Source: Phoronis australis (taxonomy: Eukaryota > Phoronida > Phoronidae). From it: a DNA stretch of 64,000 nucleotides. Where the stretch lies: assembly GCA_002633005.1 (NCBI GenBank), contig NMRA01000687.1:140502-204501 (forward strand). Direction: 5' to 3'. Below the pieces are notes generated by a model. It worked only from the letters and a program-made list of their open reading frames with translations. It was not told the DNA's origin and searched no databases. A program made the translations under genes and the position numbers. This document shows, piece by piece, positions 48,965-61,026 of the stretch; position 1 is the stretch's first letter; every line of letters begins with the position of its first letter.

Positions 48965-49110
48965 TTCAAAGTGAACCTTCTGTAGGGAATGTTGTCGGAA
49001 AATTCACTCTTTCGTAGGGATGTGTCAGAAAAGGCATCCGTTCGTAAGGATTTTCGTCAGAAATTCACCCATTCGTAGGAAACTAGACGTGAAAACGTCA
49101 CCTGTTTGAA
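48965..49110. repeat. minisatellite, period about 31 bp
   Basis: Four units based on TTCGTAGGGATGTGTCAGAA followed by an ATTCACC-like step: near 48980, 49010, 49043 and 49072. It lies about 110 bp from the other minisatellite but has a different unit. Confidence 0.6.
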
Positions 49111-49597
49111 CGGCACGTTGCGTATTACCTTTTCTATCACATGAAAGTACTTCCCCTGGAGGCAGGGGCCTAGTTGCCATATACCCAAATGCGTTCGTGT
49201 GTCGTTGACAAAAATGAAAGTAATAAAACTTCCGTTAGTCATAAATTAAAATTGAATTTTGTTTTGGTTATGTAGGATTCTAGAAAAATGTCCAAATTTG
49301 GCCAACTTCGGGACATCGTATCTCAGAAACTGCTGATCGGATTCAAATTAAAGTTTGAGATGCTATGCTGATACATTGTTCCCCAAAACGGTGTTAGGAA
49401 GTGTTTTTAAAATAGCTATCAAATAATAGGACTTGCATCATTTTTATGAAAAAATTAAAGTTACATAAACCAAAACGAAACGATAACTATAACCGCGTTT
49501 TTGAGATTCAATCTTAAACGAAATTTGCTCATGTTATTGATCCTGTAGTTTTGCTGTGGCTATGCCTTCCTCTTTTGCTAAACGTTTCTAAAAAGTA

Positions 49598-49611
49598 AGG
49601 TCACGTGACCT
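49598..49611. promoter_or_regulatory. perfect 14-bp palindrome with CACGTG core
   Basis: AGGTCACGTGACCT is an E-box of the MITF/USF/TFE type (GTCACGTGAC) and also two inverted AGGTCA half-sites with a 2-bp spacer. No gene start is nearby. Confidence 0.3.
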
Positions 49612-51795
49612 AATTAGTGGCAGATTGGTATAAAGTCAAAAATCAAATTTTGCGAAATTTCTATTTTCGGAGAATATTTAGTTCTGCTGACTCAAATTCC
49701 ATAGTTTTGTATATATTTGGCTAAAAACGATGATCTACGATAACCCCACTGCCAAAATTTTTGTTAACATCATCTAAGTTGCCATGAATTGTGCGCACTG
49801 TACAAAATAGCTAGCTGCGCCCCTGCCATCTTTTCCGCACCTGAGCAAACCACATGAACATCTACCGGCCTCTCTACTGCATTCGCTTGCGTTGCCGCCT
49901 GGTAGCCTTGAGATAACTTATGGCAGGTAAGTAGCGAAACGGCCTTGTTCTTAATATTGAACGAAGGGCGGGGTCCAGGGAGGAATCGACACGTGTTTTA
50001 ATATGAAATGCCTTCAGGGGAAGGACTAACTCAGGAAGTATAGATAGGTGCATAGACCGGTCTGCTTTCACGCTCTAGATCGTCAATCGATCAGTGGGCG
50101 GTCAGGGTCATTCAGTGCAAGTTGTTAGCCTAGTTAATTACCTTTAATGTACTATATTAGAAGGTGTAATGTATAATTAAATGGACTCTGTTGTTGCAGA
50201 TATCTAGGCAGGTGGGTTTTTTTGTTTACCTTGAACTCACGTTGATTTGTGATTTACATCAGTTTTGTAATATATCAGGCAACCACACTATCGGTTATTC
50301 AACGCCCCAACTCGTGACAACTTCAATGGTTTAGGTTGCTTAGCCCACTCCATGGGCAATTCAGTGGAGTGTGGACGCCGCAGTCTGTCAAACGTTTGCC
50401 TTTGTTGTATACTCAAACAATACAAGTTTCACACGGTTCAAAAACAAATATCATCTGATGAACTCAACTAGGACATAATTCGTGGGCATAAAATTTTCCG
50501 ACTAGCAAGTGCCTTAAAATGTTTTAGACATTGTTAGAAAAGTACACCGAGTTTTAAATTTGGCAACGATTGAATGTTTTAAATGCGCCCGATACTTTTA
50601 CTGCTCTGCTCTCGACGACGCCTTGTTCGATTTCGACCTTCTGAACTTTCATCTTTGTTCACACTCACAAACCTGCGTACTTACGTACTTCTTTAAAAAA
50701 ATACCTGCATTCATCAAACTTAACAATACCTGCATTCGTCGGACTTCGAATTATCTATCAGTGCTTGTTGTATTAATTCGATATTATGCAGGTGTGAGAA
50801 TAGAAAGTCCAAAAGCAAAGTGTTTAGTAAATTTTGTAAATTTGCATCGCGTTTGTAAAACGTAAAGCAATATTTGCGCTCAGTTCTGTATAAATTTCGA
50901 AGCGAAGAAGCGACACAAGCAACGTTTGTACGTACAGAAAAGACTTTTTCACCATAACTGTCTTGAAAATGACTTGCTCTGGATATCATTTATTACAAGC
51001 AAAAATGATCTGGTTGTGCTTCTCTCAGTCTTCATGGAAATAAATAATCGTACTTTTCATAATCGCACTTTTCTACATGCAATAATTTGTAGCTAGCCCA
51101 ACCGTATACGTATAAGTAGCTTGAACGTCACCAATGTGCAAGGTAGTGATGTACAAGTTTAGAACACGAATATGTCAAAGTGTCAGAAACAAGCTAGGGG
51201 GCCTTTTGTCGCATAGCAATGGAGTGAAAGGGTAAAAAACAAAAACAAAATTGAACACGCTCCTAAAAATTTCTCGGGTTTCCTATCGGTAAACATGGTT
51301 ATTTACTATGCTTGTCTCAATTGTTTTTTTTTTGTTTCCCCAATCTTTCTGCTGCGCGTGGGTTGGAACGGCGCCCAGTGTACTTGTATCTATTCTTTTA
51401 TTACGATTTCCCTTGTATAGTGTTTAAAACCTGACAAAACGTTTAACGGGTTGGAAGATAACTTTTTGAACCTCAACGTATACCACAACAGTGATTAAGT
51501 CTGTCCTAAATAATCGGCAAAACCCCAGTTACTGGGCTTCCATTGTCGCAGGCCCATGTATGCCTACCCAGCACACTTTAACACCTCTGGCGTAGACCGA
51601 GGTGACACAACAGGACACATCCGTTGGCAAGCAGATGCAGCCAGACCTTTATCATGGCGTTCATGGCTAGATCGACATTTGAAATTTTTTTAATCTATTC
51701 ATGGCCAAACACCGGCCCTCTTTTCTCTGGGAAGTTTCTCACCCCCTTAAGTCCCTGCAGTTGGCGTTTTAGTCATTTGACCACGCCTCGACACT

Positions 51796-51978
51796 TCACC
51801 CTTGACAGAGTCTCATAAAGTTCATTAGCACAGTTTTAACTGACCTTGCCATTTCGGCTTTATTTCTTGTCCTTTTAAGAATATTTCTCCCTTCTTTTCG
51901 TTTAGCTTTGTTGTTCACGCGATTCAAATTCTTCTGTAACCTCCATGTCATTATAATTCGGTCACTTTCCAAAACCAT
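51796..51978 (-). CDS. basic ORF, doubtful
   Basis: A 60-codon minus-strand frame from an ATG that follows an in-frame TAG. It encodes a Lys/Arg/Asn-rich helical peptide (TWRLQKNLNRVNNKAKRKEG...) and ends at TGA. The strand is purine-rich, which alone can yield such a basic frame. No homology is recognised and no promoter or splice context is visible. Confidence 0.15.
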   Translation of the reverse strand: MVLESDRIIMTWRLQKNLNRVNNKAKRKEGRNILKRTRNKAEMARSVKTVLMNFMRLCQG

Positions 51979-54507
51979 GAACTATACAGCCTGGCATGCA
52001 CGGTTTCGTGTTTTCCACACCGTTTGATGTACAATGATCACTTTCGGTGCGTTGAATCAACCGGCACGAATAGCCCCTGTGCATTAGTTAGATCAGAACA
52101 TCTTTAAGTTAGGCATTCAATTGATAGATATTAATGAAAAATGCAGCGATTGATAACGTTTCAAACTTGCGACAAAATGTTGGACTAGGGAAACCATAAA
52201 ACTGGTATCAATAAACGACTTACCTTTTGTTCTCAACCTGAAATCTGTTTCGTATAGTAAAAGTTTTCGCTTGAGATGTTTCTTGAATATAAGGCGAGTG
52301 TCGCGCGTGCCATGTGACGTCAGCGTGGTCAAGTACGTGATTGGTTGCTTTCAAGAAGCGCGTTTCATATTATGATAGGTAGTTTCTTTAAATTTTAAAA
52401 CATGTCAATACCTGTATGTCGAATAAAGAAACTCGAATAGTATTACCACTGCATGATTTTGTCGCTTACACAAAGTTTTGAAGAGGAAAAGCCAATAGGA
52501 AGGCCTGACAAGCCGCGCCTGTGGCATTGCTCAGCATTTCGATTTCACTGTCAATAATGGAAGGTCGTAACATGTAATTTGAATAATTACCCGTTCCCAA
52601 TCAGGCCTATAGCGATATGCTTTGCCAGTTCGAATGATTAAGATATCCAAAACTCACGCATCTGAGGCAGTTGATTTCATTAGGTTGATGCAAACTTCTA
52701 AATAACACATGTCGTTTATTCCAACAAATACGCCCACTTTGCCGCTTCCACACCAGACAGGTTGAACTGTACGACTTAACAATATCGAAACAATAAATAC
52801 GCCATTATAAGGGTTTAAAATGTGTTTTAAGGATGGAGGCTGTACATAATTTCTCATTCTTTGGCATACCACTAGAGGTCAACATGAAAAACAATCAACT
52901 AGAATTAGAACATGACTGAGGCACACTTTAAAATGTAACAAACTTCCTAACGAGTTAACGAAGCTGGTAATATCGTGTGGTTGATAGCAATGGGTCCAAT
53001 TTGCAAACGATTCAAGTTTGCCCAGTCTCATGCTTTTTTGACGGAAACGTTCTTGCTTTCCAATTCAACCAAGAAATCACGACAACGAAAAATCTCATCT
53101 TGCGAGAAAACTACGTGACAAATGTTTAATCATTCTCATCGATCGTGAGCAGACGGCAATTGGTTCTACAGTGGTAGTTACCGGGACCAACTGCCTGCGT
53201 CTTATTATTAGTTGGATTCTGTGGAATAGCGTTAATTAAGTAATAACTGTTATTATCTTGGAACGGGTGAGTAGCGATGACAAAAAGCCACATGTTTCGT
53301 TTACGCTTGTGCAATCCCTCAGATAAAACATGTCGAGTCGAAACAAAAACAAAAGATATTGCAATGAGAAAATTAGTAAGCGTTTAGTTACCGTTGAAAT
53401 GCTTTGATAATTTAACACTAATTGCAATTATTGCTAATTAAGATGTTATTTAAATAGAGCACGATAGCATAAATTAAATCACACACGATTCTTTGCGTGA
53501 CCTCGACTGACGAGTTTAAAGTCGTTCATCCTCGTCTCTTGATGTAGCCTACATGTAAAAAAGTTACCACCACATTGTTCATTATGAAATGTCTGGGCCC
53601 GGTTGCATTAAAGTCATATTCTGGGTAGTAACAACGACGTCTCCTTGTCACGCGTTAAGTTGCTATGCGGATGTTTAGTGATGTCGTGTCTGCCACTGTT
53701 ATGACGCAATTTGGGCCCGCAAATAGGAATGGCAATGCACAGTCACATCACATTTTCAAAAAAATCGCAGCTCTCGGATTTTCCCTATCCGGTAACCATG
53801 TGTTTGGAATTTGCAGACAATGATTGCACCCGTTGTGTGTCCCCAGGGCGTTCAGAAGGGTTAAGATTGGTCGGGTACATAGGCCAGTAATAATTTTCAG
53901 ATACTTATGAACAGAACTACAAAAGCCTTTAAGGAATTGATTTTAAAATTTTCCAGTTTGCGTTTTTGTGATTTTATTACATACAAATCGCCAATTCTCG
54001 ACGTTATGTGTCAGACATTTGCTGAAACCAAGGCTGGTGACTGCTAGTTACCGACGACCAAAGACATTTTCCCTTCATTTTAGTGAAAAACTTCATCAAA
54101 CGGATTTTATTCCAAGTTCTTTTAATCGAAACTTAAGCCCAACCAATGCTCATTCAACACTACTCAAATATTTTCAAACTAAACTGAAATCAACATGAAA
54201 TTTTAGTTTAATTTTTAGTGATGCACTGCCACCTAAAATAGCCTCGATAGTGAGTGACAGCTGACTCGTGCATTATGGGTACGCACTCAACTGCTGCCAT
54301 ATGTACATGTAACAAGGTCTCCGCGGAAACCCGACCACTTTTAAAAACACTAAAAATAATAGTAAAATGAGACAAACACAAAAAGGCATGAAAGTTACGA
54401 AATGTTTACATTTCAGTGATATTGACGAAACTCATCCTTTGTTTTAAATTGGTAAGTGTACCGAAAAGAGTATCTTTAAAAAAAAAAAAACATTACCATT
54501 TATCTAG

Positions 54508-54571
54508 TGGGATTTAACTCAGCGGCAGAGCGTTTGACTGCGAGTGCGAGGGTTCGATCCCGTGCTTGGCT
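54508..54571 (+). ncRNA. tRNA-derived sequence (Cys-like, truncated)
   Basis: It contains an A-box-like TAACTCAGCGGCAGAGCG, the Cys-tRNA-like anticodon segment TTTGACTGC and a B box GGTTCGATCCC. The variable and anticodon-stem region is shortened, and the acceptor ends do not pair well. It is therefore a tRNA pseudogene or SINE head and not a working tRNA. An A-run precedes it (54479-54490). Confidence 0.6.
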
Positions 54572-54825
54572 TTATCTCTCATAATGTCGCTTTAAACAAA
54601 ACCAACGAATTGTATTGACCTTTGGAATTTTGAGGTGTACTTTCACCTAAAGAGACATTATCGGCAAGAACGTAATTTACAGAAATCAAAAGTAACTCGT
54701 AATACAATGCAGAACTCCGCATTAGCAGCGGAACGCCTGGTCGCTGAGTCAAATCCCACTGGGCTAAAAAGCAGAATATTTTTAGCGTATTTAAATGGTA
54801 AAGGCACCGGTTTTTATTTCAGGTG

Positions 54826-54958
54826 ATTGGTAACAAAATCACGAAAAACAACACATTTTGTTGTTTTGTGGCTCTGGTTAAAGGTTATAACGTCAAGAAG
54901 TCTGTCTCACCCAGCAATGATTCCAAAATGTGTTTTCGGTCGTAAACACTTCAAGTAA
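54826..54958 (+). repeat. dispersed repeat, copy 2
   Basis: GTAACAAAATCACGAAAAAC, GCTCTGGTTAAAGGTTATAA, AAGTCTGTCTCACCCAGCAA and TTTTCGGTCGTAAACA match 20270-20390 in order. It begins about 250 bp after a tRNA-like sequence, so it could be part of a SINE body. Confidence 0.55.
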
Positions 54959-56343
54959 TATATCATTGCGTCAAAGGAACGAAGTTTTGTTTTAGAACAC
55001 TTAAGCCCTACAAAATCGGTTCCCTACTTTGAAGTTGTTTCTTTGCTTTGAAAATTAACACTTATCGCTCAAGATAATGCTCGGGATGCATAAAATGGCA
55101 CGCCGGGGCGTCAACCCATCTTGTTGAGCCTGGTTGCGAGCTGTAGCCAACTGAAAATCTCCTTGTACAAGAGTAAAGAACAAGGCGAGACCAACTTCAG
55201 AATTGTAAGTGTTCTAAATTTAAACTATGTTTGACAGAATATGGGGTTTTGCAGCTTTAAACACGTTGGTGTTGATTTCGACACATTTCTATTTTGCAGC
55301 TTTAAATGCAAATGCAATATTGTGACCGATAGAAAAGGACATCAGAAAATTGATAATGTAAAGCAGACAGAATGGAGCAGATTGGGAAAAAACGTAATGA
55401 AATTAGAAGATTAACACAAACATCATCGTTCTACCAGGAAATACTGGTATTATTATCCCTCTGCAGCATATCGAAATTTCATAGTATGTGCGAACTATGG
55501 TCATGGTAAGAGTTACTTTGAATGCAATGACTTGCCAGTCTTTCATCGTAAATATTCATAGATGAACACACAAATGTTTCACGCTGGTCTGAACCTCATC
55601 ACAAGTAATCTGTCAAATATCAATCCGTCGCTCGCTGTCAATAACCAAGCAGGAAGTGCCAGCGCCGCACAATGACGATGGCAGTATCACACAAGCTAGC
55701 TCGGTCTCGATTCAAGTGTGCAAAAAACAAACGCAGTCGGGGGGTATGGGGTGTTATCGTATATTGAAAATGTATGGACACGAAATTCGTGTGTGCGTAT
55801 GCCACAAAATTAAGAAATATCAAAACATTTCTGCATTCTATGAAAGTAGCTGTGTTCATATTACCGTCTTAATCGTCATTTCGAACTATGAATGATCACC
55901 GTAAGATTCAGGTTAAAACCTGAAGGAAACCTGAAGGTTACGTCGCCACTTCATTATTCGGCTGAGTAAAATGTTGTCCGGGACACCTGCTGAGACAGCA
56001 CGAGCGGATTGTGGGTCGAGTCATATTGTATTGTATAGTCGTTTGGCAGTTGCATGTGTGGTGTCCCGAGATTGCGGAACATTCAAATAACATTTATGTC
56101 ACAAAAACAGCCAACGAGAAATCGCCATTCTATACTTCTACTTGACATAATTTATTGACTCTTATTGGCTGTTGATATAATCCTGGAATGTACACGGCGT
56201 TGCTGGAAATGATTTTTTCGTTACTCGCTCCCGATTGTTTTCGCATTAATTCAGCTTGCATGGGAGATAGGACGATGTATAATAATACGCTTTTATAACA
56301 GTTTTATCATCGGCTTTGGTTTCTCTATTCTATTTTTGTACAG

Positions 56344-56463
56344 ATGAAATGGACACACCAATGGCTGTGTCGCTGCACGTATTAACGCCAGTCACTATAC
56401 GGTGTCCTCGAGTCGCCTCACCAAATGTGGCACTCAACACTTTTCGTCATTTTTGCCTCCCAA
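56344..56463 (+). CDS. candidate internal exon, unidentified
   Basis: Flanked by a very good acceptor (long pyrimidine tract ending TTTTTGTACAG) and a good donor CAAG|GTAAGG. One frame is open throughout: EMDTPMAVSLHVLTPVTIRC, then PRVASPNVALNTFRHFCLPR. It needs a phase-1 upstream exon, so it does not join directly to 44884-44949. Protein family not recognised. Confidence 0.25.
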
Positions 56464-56589
56464 GGTAAGGTGAACTAAGCCTGAAAGCAATTTATTTCTT
56501 TTTTATAACAAAACCACAATCTGGCGATATCTACGGTCTAAAATAATTGCATTCAAAGTGCGATTTTTACTTTTATGGCTTCAGCAGAC

Positions 56590-56690
56590 CGACCATGCTA
56601 AAAAAACGGCCAAAATAAAAAAATGACAGTTTTCAACCCAGAGCCACGATCTGCATGCGACTACTGGCACCAGTAGATAACACATTGCCA
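56590..56690 (-). repeat. possible inverted fragment of R600
   Basis: Reverse-complemented, it reads CTGGGTTGAAAACTGTCATT after a TGGTGCCAGTAGTCGCATGC stretch, resembling the R600 middle (GGGCTGAAAATTGTCAATTT after GGCTGGTGGCAAGGAAG). Short and diverged. Confidence 0.3.
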
Positions 56691-59600
56691 AAATATATAC
56701 CGCATTTGGAGATGTACGAATCGTCAGTAAGATAAGGTCAAAACATTTTTGGTTCTGACATATGTAGCCTACGTGATTTTTGAATATTAAGTGTATGGTC
56801 AGGTCTTTATAATTGCACACTTTTTCTAACCGAGCAAAAATACGGGACTTTTCTACTCAACTCTCTTCAGATTCGGGTGAAGGGATACCTGACGGCACTC
56901 TTGCCAGTGGTTGGTAGCTGAAGTCCTCCATTTATTCCCATTGGCAATAGCTAACATGGAAATGGCGTCACAAGGCAGCGTGTTACCACGGCGATAAAAA
57001 ACATTATTTAAAGCAAATTTAACAAACAAAAGATTTTATAACCTAAAGAAAAGTGTTTGATGAATAAAATTTTAAAGTCAACACCTCGTCTTCCCGCTAC
57101 GTTTGCTCTGGAAAATTTATTCGCGTATTTAGCATGACGTCATTTTGACGTTTTGGGCCCAGTCAAATGGAAACAAATTGTTAACATCAGTAAATATTTT
57201 AGTCAGATATACGTATCGATAGAAATCATTTAAGATTTGGAAAATCATTACTTGGCTATGAACCTGGAAAAAAGCTTATTCCTTCTCAACACCCTAGGAA
57301 CATAGAATGGATGCAACAGTTGTCGAAGCACATTTTTTCATCCAAACACGTAATTTTGTAAAGATTTAAAGTGCTAATTTGCGCCCGGGCTTAATCCAAG
57401 ACCTACAAACTTTTTTGAAAATGTGAAATGTGACTGTGCATGTCTATTCCAATCTGTAGATCAGAATCGCGTCGTCTAAGTGGCAGTTTACGTCATCACT
57501 AAACAAATGAATGGACTTGACTGCAACGCAGACGATTTATGACTGCGCAACAAATTTCACTCGAAAGATAGTTGAACTAGTTGGCTAGAGTTTGTTGCTC
57601 GGATCTAGGGATCATCAAGCACAATTTAAACTAGAAACGTATGATGTAAACCATAATATACTCGATCGCATGCTGAAGGCCATTTATCTTGAATTCGAAG
57701 AAAAATAAAAGGGACAATGTCTAAAGCAATTTTGAGTTCTATTTCGATTACAAAGTTTGGACCCCTACCCCACGTCTCGCAATGAGTCGGGGTATAGATC
57801 AGGAGCCGCTATGCTTTTTGACCTAATACACGCTAGTGATGTTGGTTTGCTAGTAACTTGCTGTCACCATACCAGGTGGCGACACCGGTTAGGCCTCGAG
57901 TCGGCCAGCCAAGAACTATCAAACAAAAAATCGTGGAAATTGACGGCGGCTATCCGAAGAACCGTTTTGAATTGACAATTTTTTGAGAATAAGAGAAACA
58001 ACAGAAATGATGCCTACTTAGTAAAAACATAATGGGGCTATTCGGAGAATTCTCCTCGCGGTGTCCCTGCTGTACTAGTGGTGATTGGATTGCGCATGCG
58101 TCGCTGTCTGCATGTAAACAGATGGTAAAAGGACGGAATTGGTATCAAAAGACGTCGTCGCGCTAAGCCTTATTATTGCTTTTTTCCTTGGTGCAAGTCT
58201 TCGACAGGTGGTCAGAAATTCCCAAAAGACCCAAGGATACTACATTCGGTCAAAAGGGTCAACCAACTTACAAAAAGTGTGTGCTCTATGCATTTCCACT
58301 GGGAGACTACATAACGTTACTTGGTATCGTTCGATGATGTTGTCCCCACCTGTTACCCCACTAAATAACGAGTTTATGGTGAGGAACTAAGTTTTTCGTT
58401 CCGGAAACTCACCCGGGACTCGGATGCCGAATAGGCTAGCAGCACATAATCACATATTGTCCTGGATGGGAGTGCACCCAATATAAGAGGTGTGTGGTAC
58501 GTGACGCTCAGAAGTCAAGGGTGACTTTTTCACAGCAGTTTCTCTTCAAAACTATACTACGTCCAATAAAACTCTCTAGATGAGTGAGCTTCCTTATTTT
58601 ATAGCAAACTCCACCCCCAGGACTACCAGATTAGTTACCCAACTAACATGAATAAGCTATTCAGTAAAAATCGTAACATTGCATTGGAATAAAAATTGAC
58701 ACCCAGATTGAATTTTACTTGAGATCAGAAGCGCATTTTAGGTGTCATGAAAAATATACATTGTTAAATCACTTTTAGCCTGTTTCATATATTTTAATTC
58801 AGATCTTAAATAAGACTTGGATACAAAGATTATTAGTTTCTACATATAAACATGAAGATGAAACGTCAAGTATGTTCTACCTTACAAAAGTAGTTTTGTC
58901 TTGTGTTTTCTTTTATAATTTTCTAATGTTTCTCTGTTACAGGTGAGAGAAAACGACTGAAACCAGCCGCCTGGCCGTCTATTTTACATTTGGGTAAAGT
59001 GAAAAGCAATCCTTCAGCAATAACCTGAGAGAATTGATAATTCATAAATGTACTCGATATGCCTGGTTATGGACTCCGTTGCATTGGGAAACTTACAATC
59101 GTTTTTAATGTTTTTTTTTGTATGTATGTATGTGGTTGTTCAGTTTGCTATTTTGTTTTTAAATACACTGATAATTGTTTATTCTCGAATATTGTGAATA
59201 GGAGGTTCTTATCCAGCTAGCTACAATTGAAAACATACTTTTCCTGCATGTGGAACTTTTGTTCATAAATTCAACACAAAACTTAAAATTGTTTAAAGGC
59301 TTTATTAAGAAAGCTCTAAAAATAATTACACACACAAACAAATCAAATGCAAACAAAGGGAATACTTCATTTTGATCGCTGCACATTTCTATAGGTCAAC
59401 AGGAAAATGACAATTCGCCAGCGTATTCGGTAATCATTTCAGTTTTATAAAGAATAAGCACAACTGCACTGTATGGGGCTTTAAAACTGAAGAAATATTG
59501 TTATTTCAATAATTAGTGACAAACTTGCCTGTTGATGCAAAATTTATTCGATCATCAAAGGGTAACATTAACTGGCTTTCTACTGACAATAAGACAATCT

Positions 59601-59988
59601 ATGTAATTTCCCCATAATGTGTATCAAAGTTTTTGCAATTAATATAGAGCCTTCCTTCTGAAAGGAAAAGTTAATGTCACTCAATGAGAAAGGACAGGTA
59701 TTTACACCAGATGCTTTTGGTTTTCATTTCACTGGGATCTAGTTTCAATGGCCTGCAGAAACGCTTGTAAAAAGGTCCAGTTTCGGCACGTGACTTTCCT
59801 TCATGTAACCTCATTCAGCCGCAATAACATCCGCAATTTGATCCTTGAAGGTACACACAGCAGCATATCACTTGACTCATTTTGTGCCCAAAGTCTGACC
59901 CTGAACTAGACCAGAGTGTCACTAGGTCTTCTTTAGCTTCAGTCCCTCATGTTTCTTCCAGGAAAGAAAATAAGCTATTGTCCACACA

Positions 59989-61026
59989 TGACTCATAGGC
60001 GGATTTAGGGAGGGGCCCAGGGGGCCCGCTCCCCCCCCCCCTTGGCTGCCGCAAAAAAATGAAACAGTAAGAGCGTAGGGAAATGGTGAGTTTATTAATT
60101 AACCCTGGTAATTAAAATTGTACGGATGAAAAAAGATTTAACTGTGTGCAGTTTAAGTGTTGGGGGGGGGGCTCAAACCCAATTTCAAGTGTCAAATTCG
60201 GAACACGGCGCATTCGTAACGGAACTATGGCTAAGTATAGGCTCTCCCGCGATATCCCAGGCGACCGGCAGTGGCGCTGCGCACTACGACTCCGTTTTCG
60301 TCGTCTGCTCCACTGTGCAATGAAGAAAATTTACTTCATTTTTTAAAGAGAATGGAACCTGAGTGACGATGAAAAAACAGAAGCTGCTGGTAAGATGTGA
60401 ATTTTAATCGAAGCCTTAGTGAATCACTCAGAAACTCGCAATACTCTCTTTGTCAAACCTTATCTTAAGACGATTTCCAAAGCAATCCCGTCATTATTGC
60501 CAACACGAAAAACGGATTTGGTCTTTTGGGCATTTGAAGACTATTTTAAATACGACAAATTTGTTAAGAATTGATGGCACAAAATATAAAACGTGTAATA
60601 AGCATTACGAAAAGAATTAGGTTTCGCGCGCAAACGCTGTGGACCATAAACAAGTAGGTCTTTTAGTATGAGATTAGTAGTTAAATCGTGGTGGTGTAGT
60701 GGTAACGCACGCGCTCTCTATCCGCCAGGTCGTGAGTTCGAGTCTTTGGTACGTTCAGTTTTTCCTGTTTGACACGTTCTCCGTGTTTTTTTTTTTTTTT
60801 TCCTTTTTTTCTTGGATAATACTTCAGGAATCAAGGAAAATGCTTGATTTTTAGAGGTAAAAACAGAAAAATTTCCTGGGCGGGAGGGGGGCAAACCCCC
60901 CTCCCGACCTCCCCCCATTCGGTGCTATGCGCATCTACAATCGTGGTTCAGTTTGCGCAAATGCTTACAGCCGGACAAAATGTTGGGCCCCCCTTGTGAT
61001 ATCCTAGATCCGCCACTGTGACTCAT
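59989..61026. mobile_element. hAT-like non-autonomous element with perfect 8-bp TSD
   Basis: TGACTCAT at 59989-59996 is repeated exactly at 61019-61026. The element between (59997-61018) begins AGGCGGATTTAGGGAGGGGC and ends TAGATCCGCCACTG, an inverted GGCGGAT terminus with three or four bases lost at the left. An 8-bp duplication is the hAT-superfamily signature. Inside are long G/C runs, a perfect GGGAGGGGGG hairpin (about 60884-60907), a T-run and a tRNA-like segment. No transposase frame is present. Confidence 0.75.
60686..60755 (+). ncRNA. tRNA-like sequence embedded in the hAT-like element
   Basis: It contains an A-box-like TGGTGTAGTGGTAACGCA and a B-box-like GAGTTCGAGTC at the spacing of a tRNA-derived SINE promoter. 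It lies about 690 bp into the hAT-like element. Acceptor-stem pairing is poor, so this is a SINE head, not a tRNA gene. Confidence 0.55.

Noticed and set aside
54508-54571. Functional tRNA-Cys gene
   Set aside because: The B box is perfect, but the anticodon/variable region is shortened and the acceptor stem does not pair, so it is tRNA-derived, not a working tRNA.
55562-55675. Short ATG frame MNTQMFHAGLNLIT...
   Set aside because: Thirty-seven codons, weak acceptor context, no donor before the stop, no recognised similarity.
58139-58390. Plus-strand frame with a hydrophobic start, after a TGCGCATGCG (NRF1-like) site
   Set aside because: It begins at TTG with an in-frame stop shortly upstream and no ATG; the ATG nearby is in a frame that closes after 14 codons.
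60718-60918. Lys-rich minus-strand frame
   Set aside because: Produced by the T-run and G/C-rich ends of the hAT-like element; not a gene.
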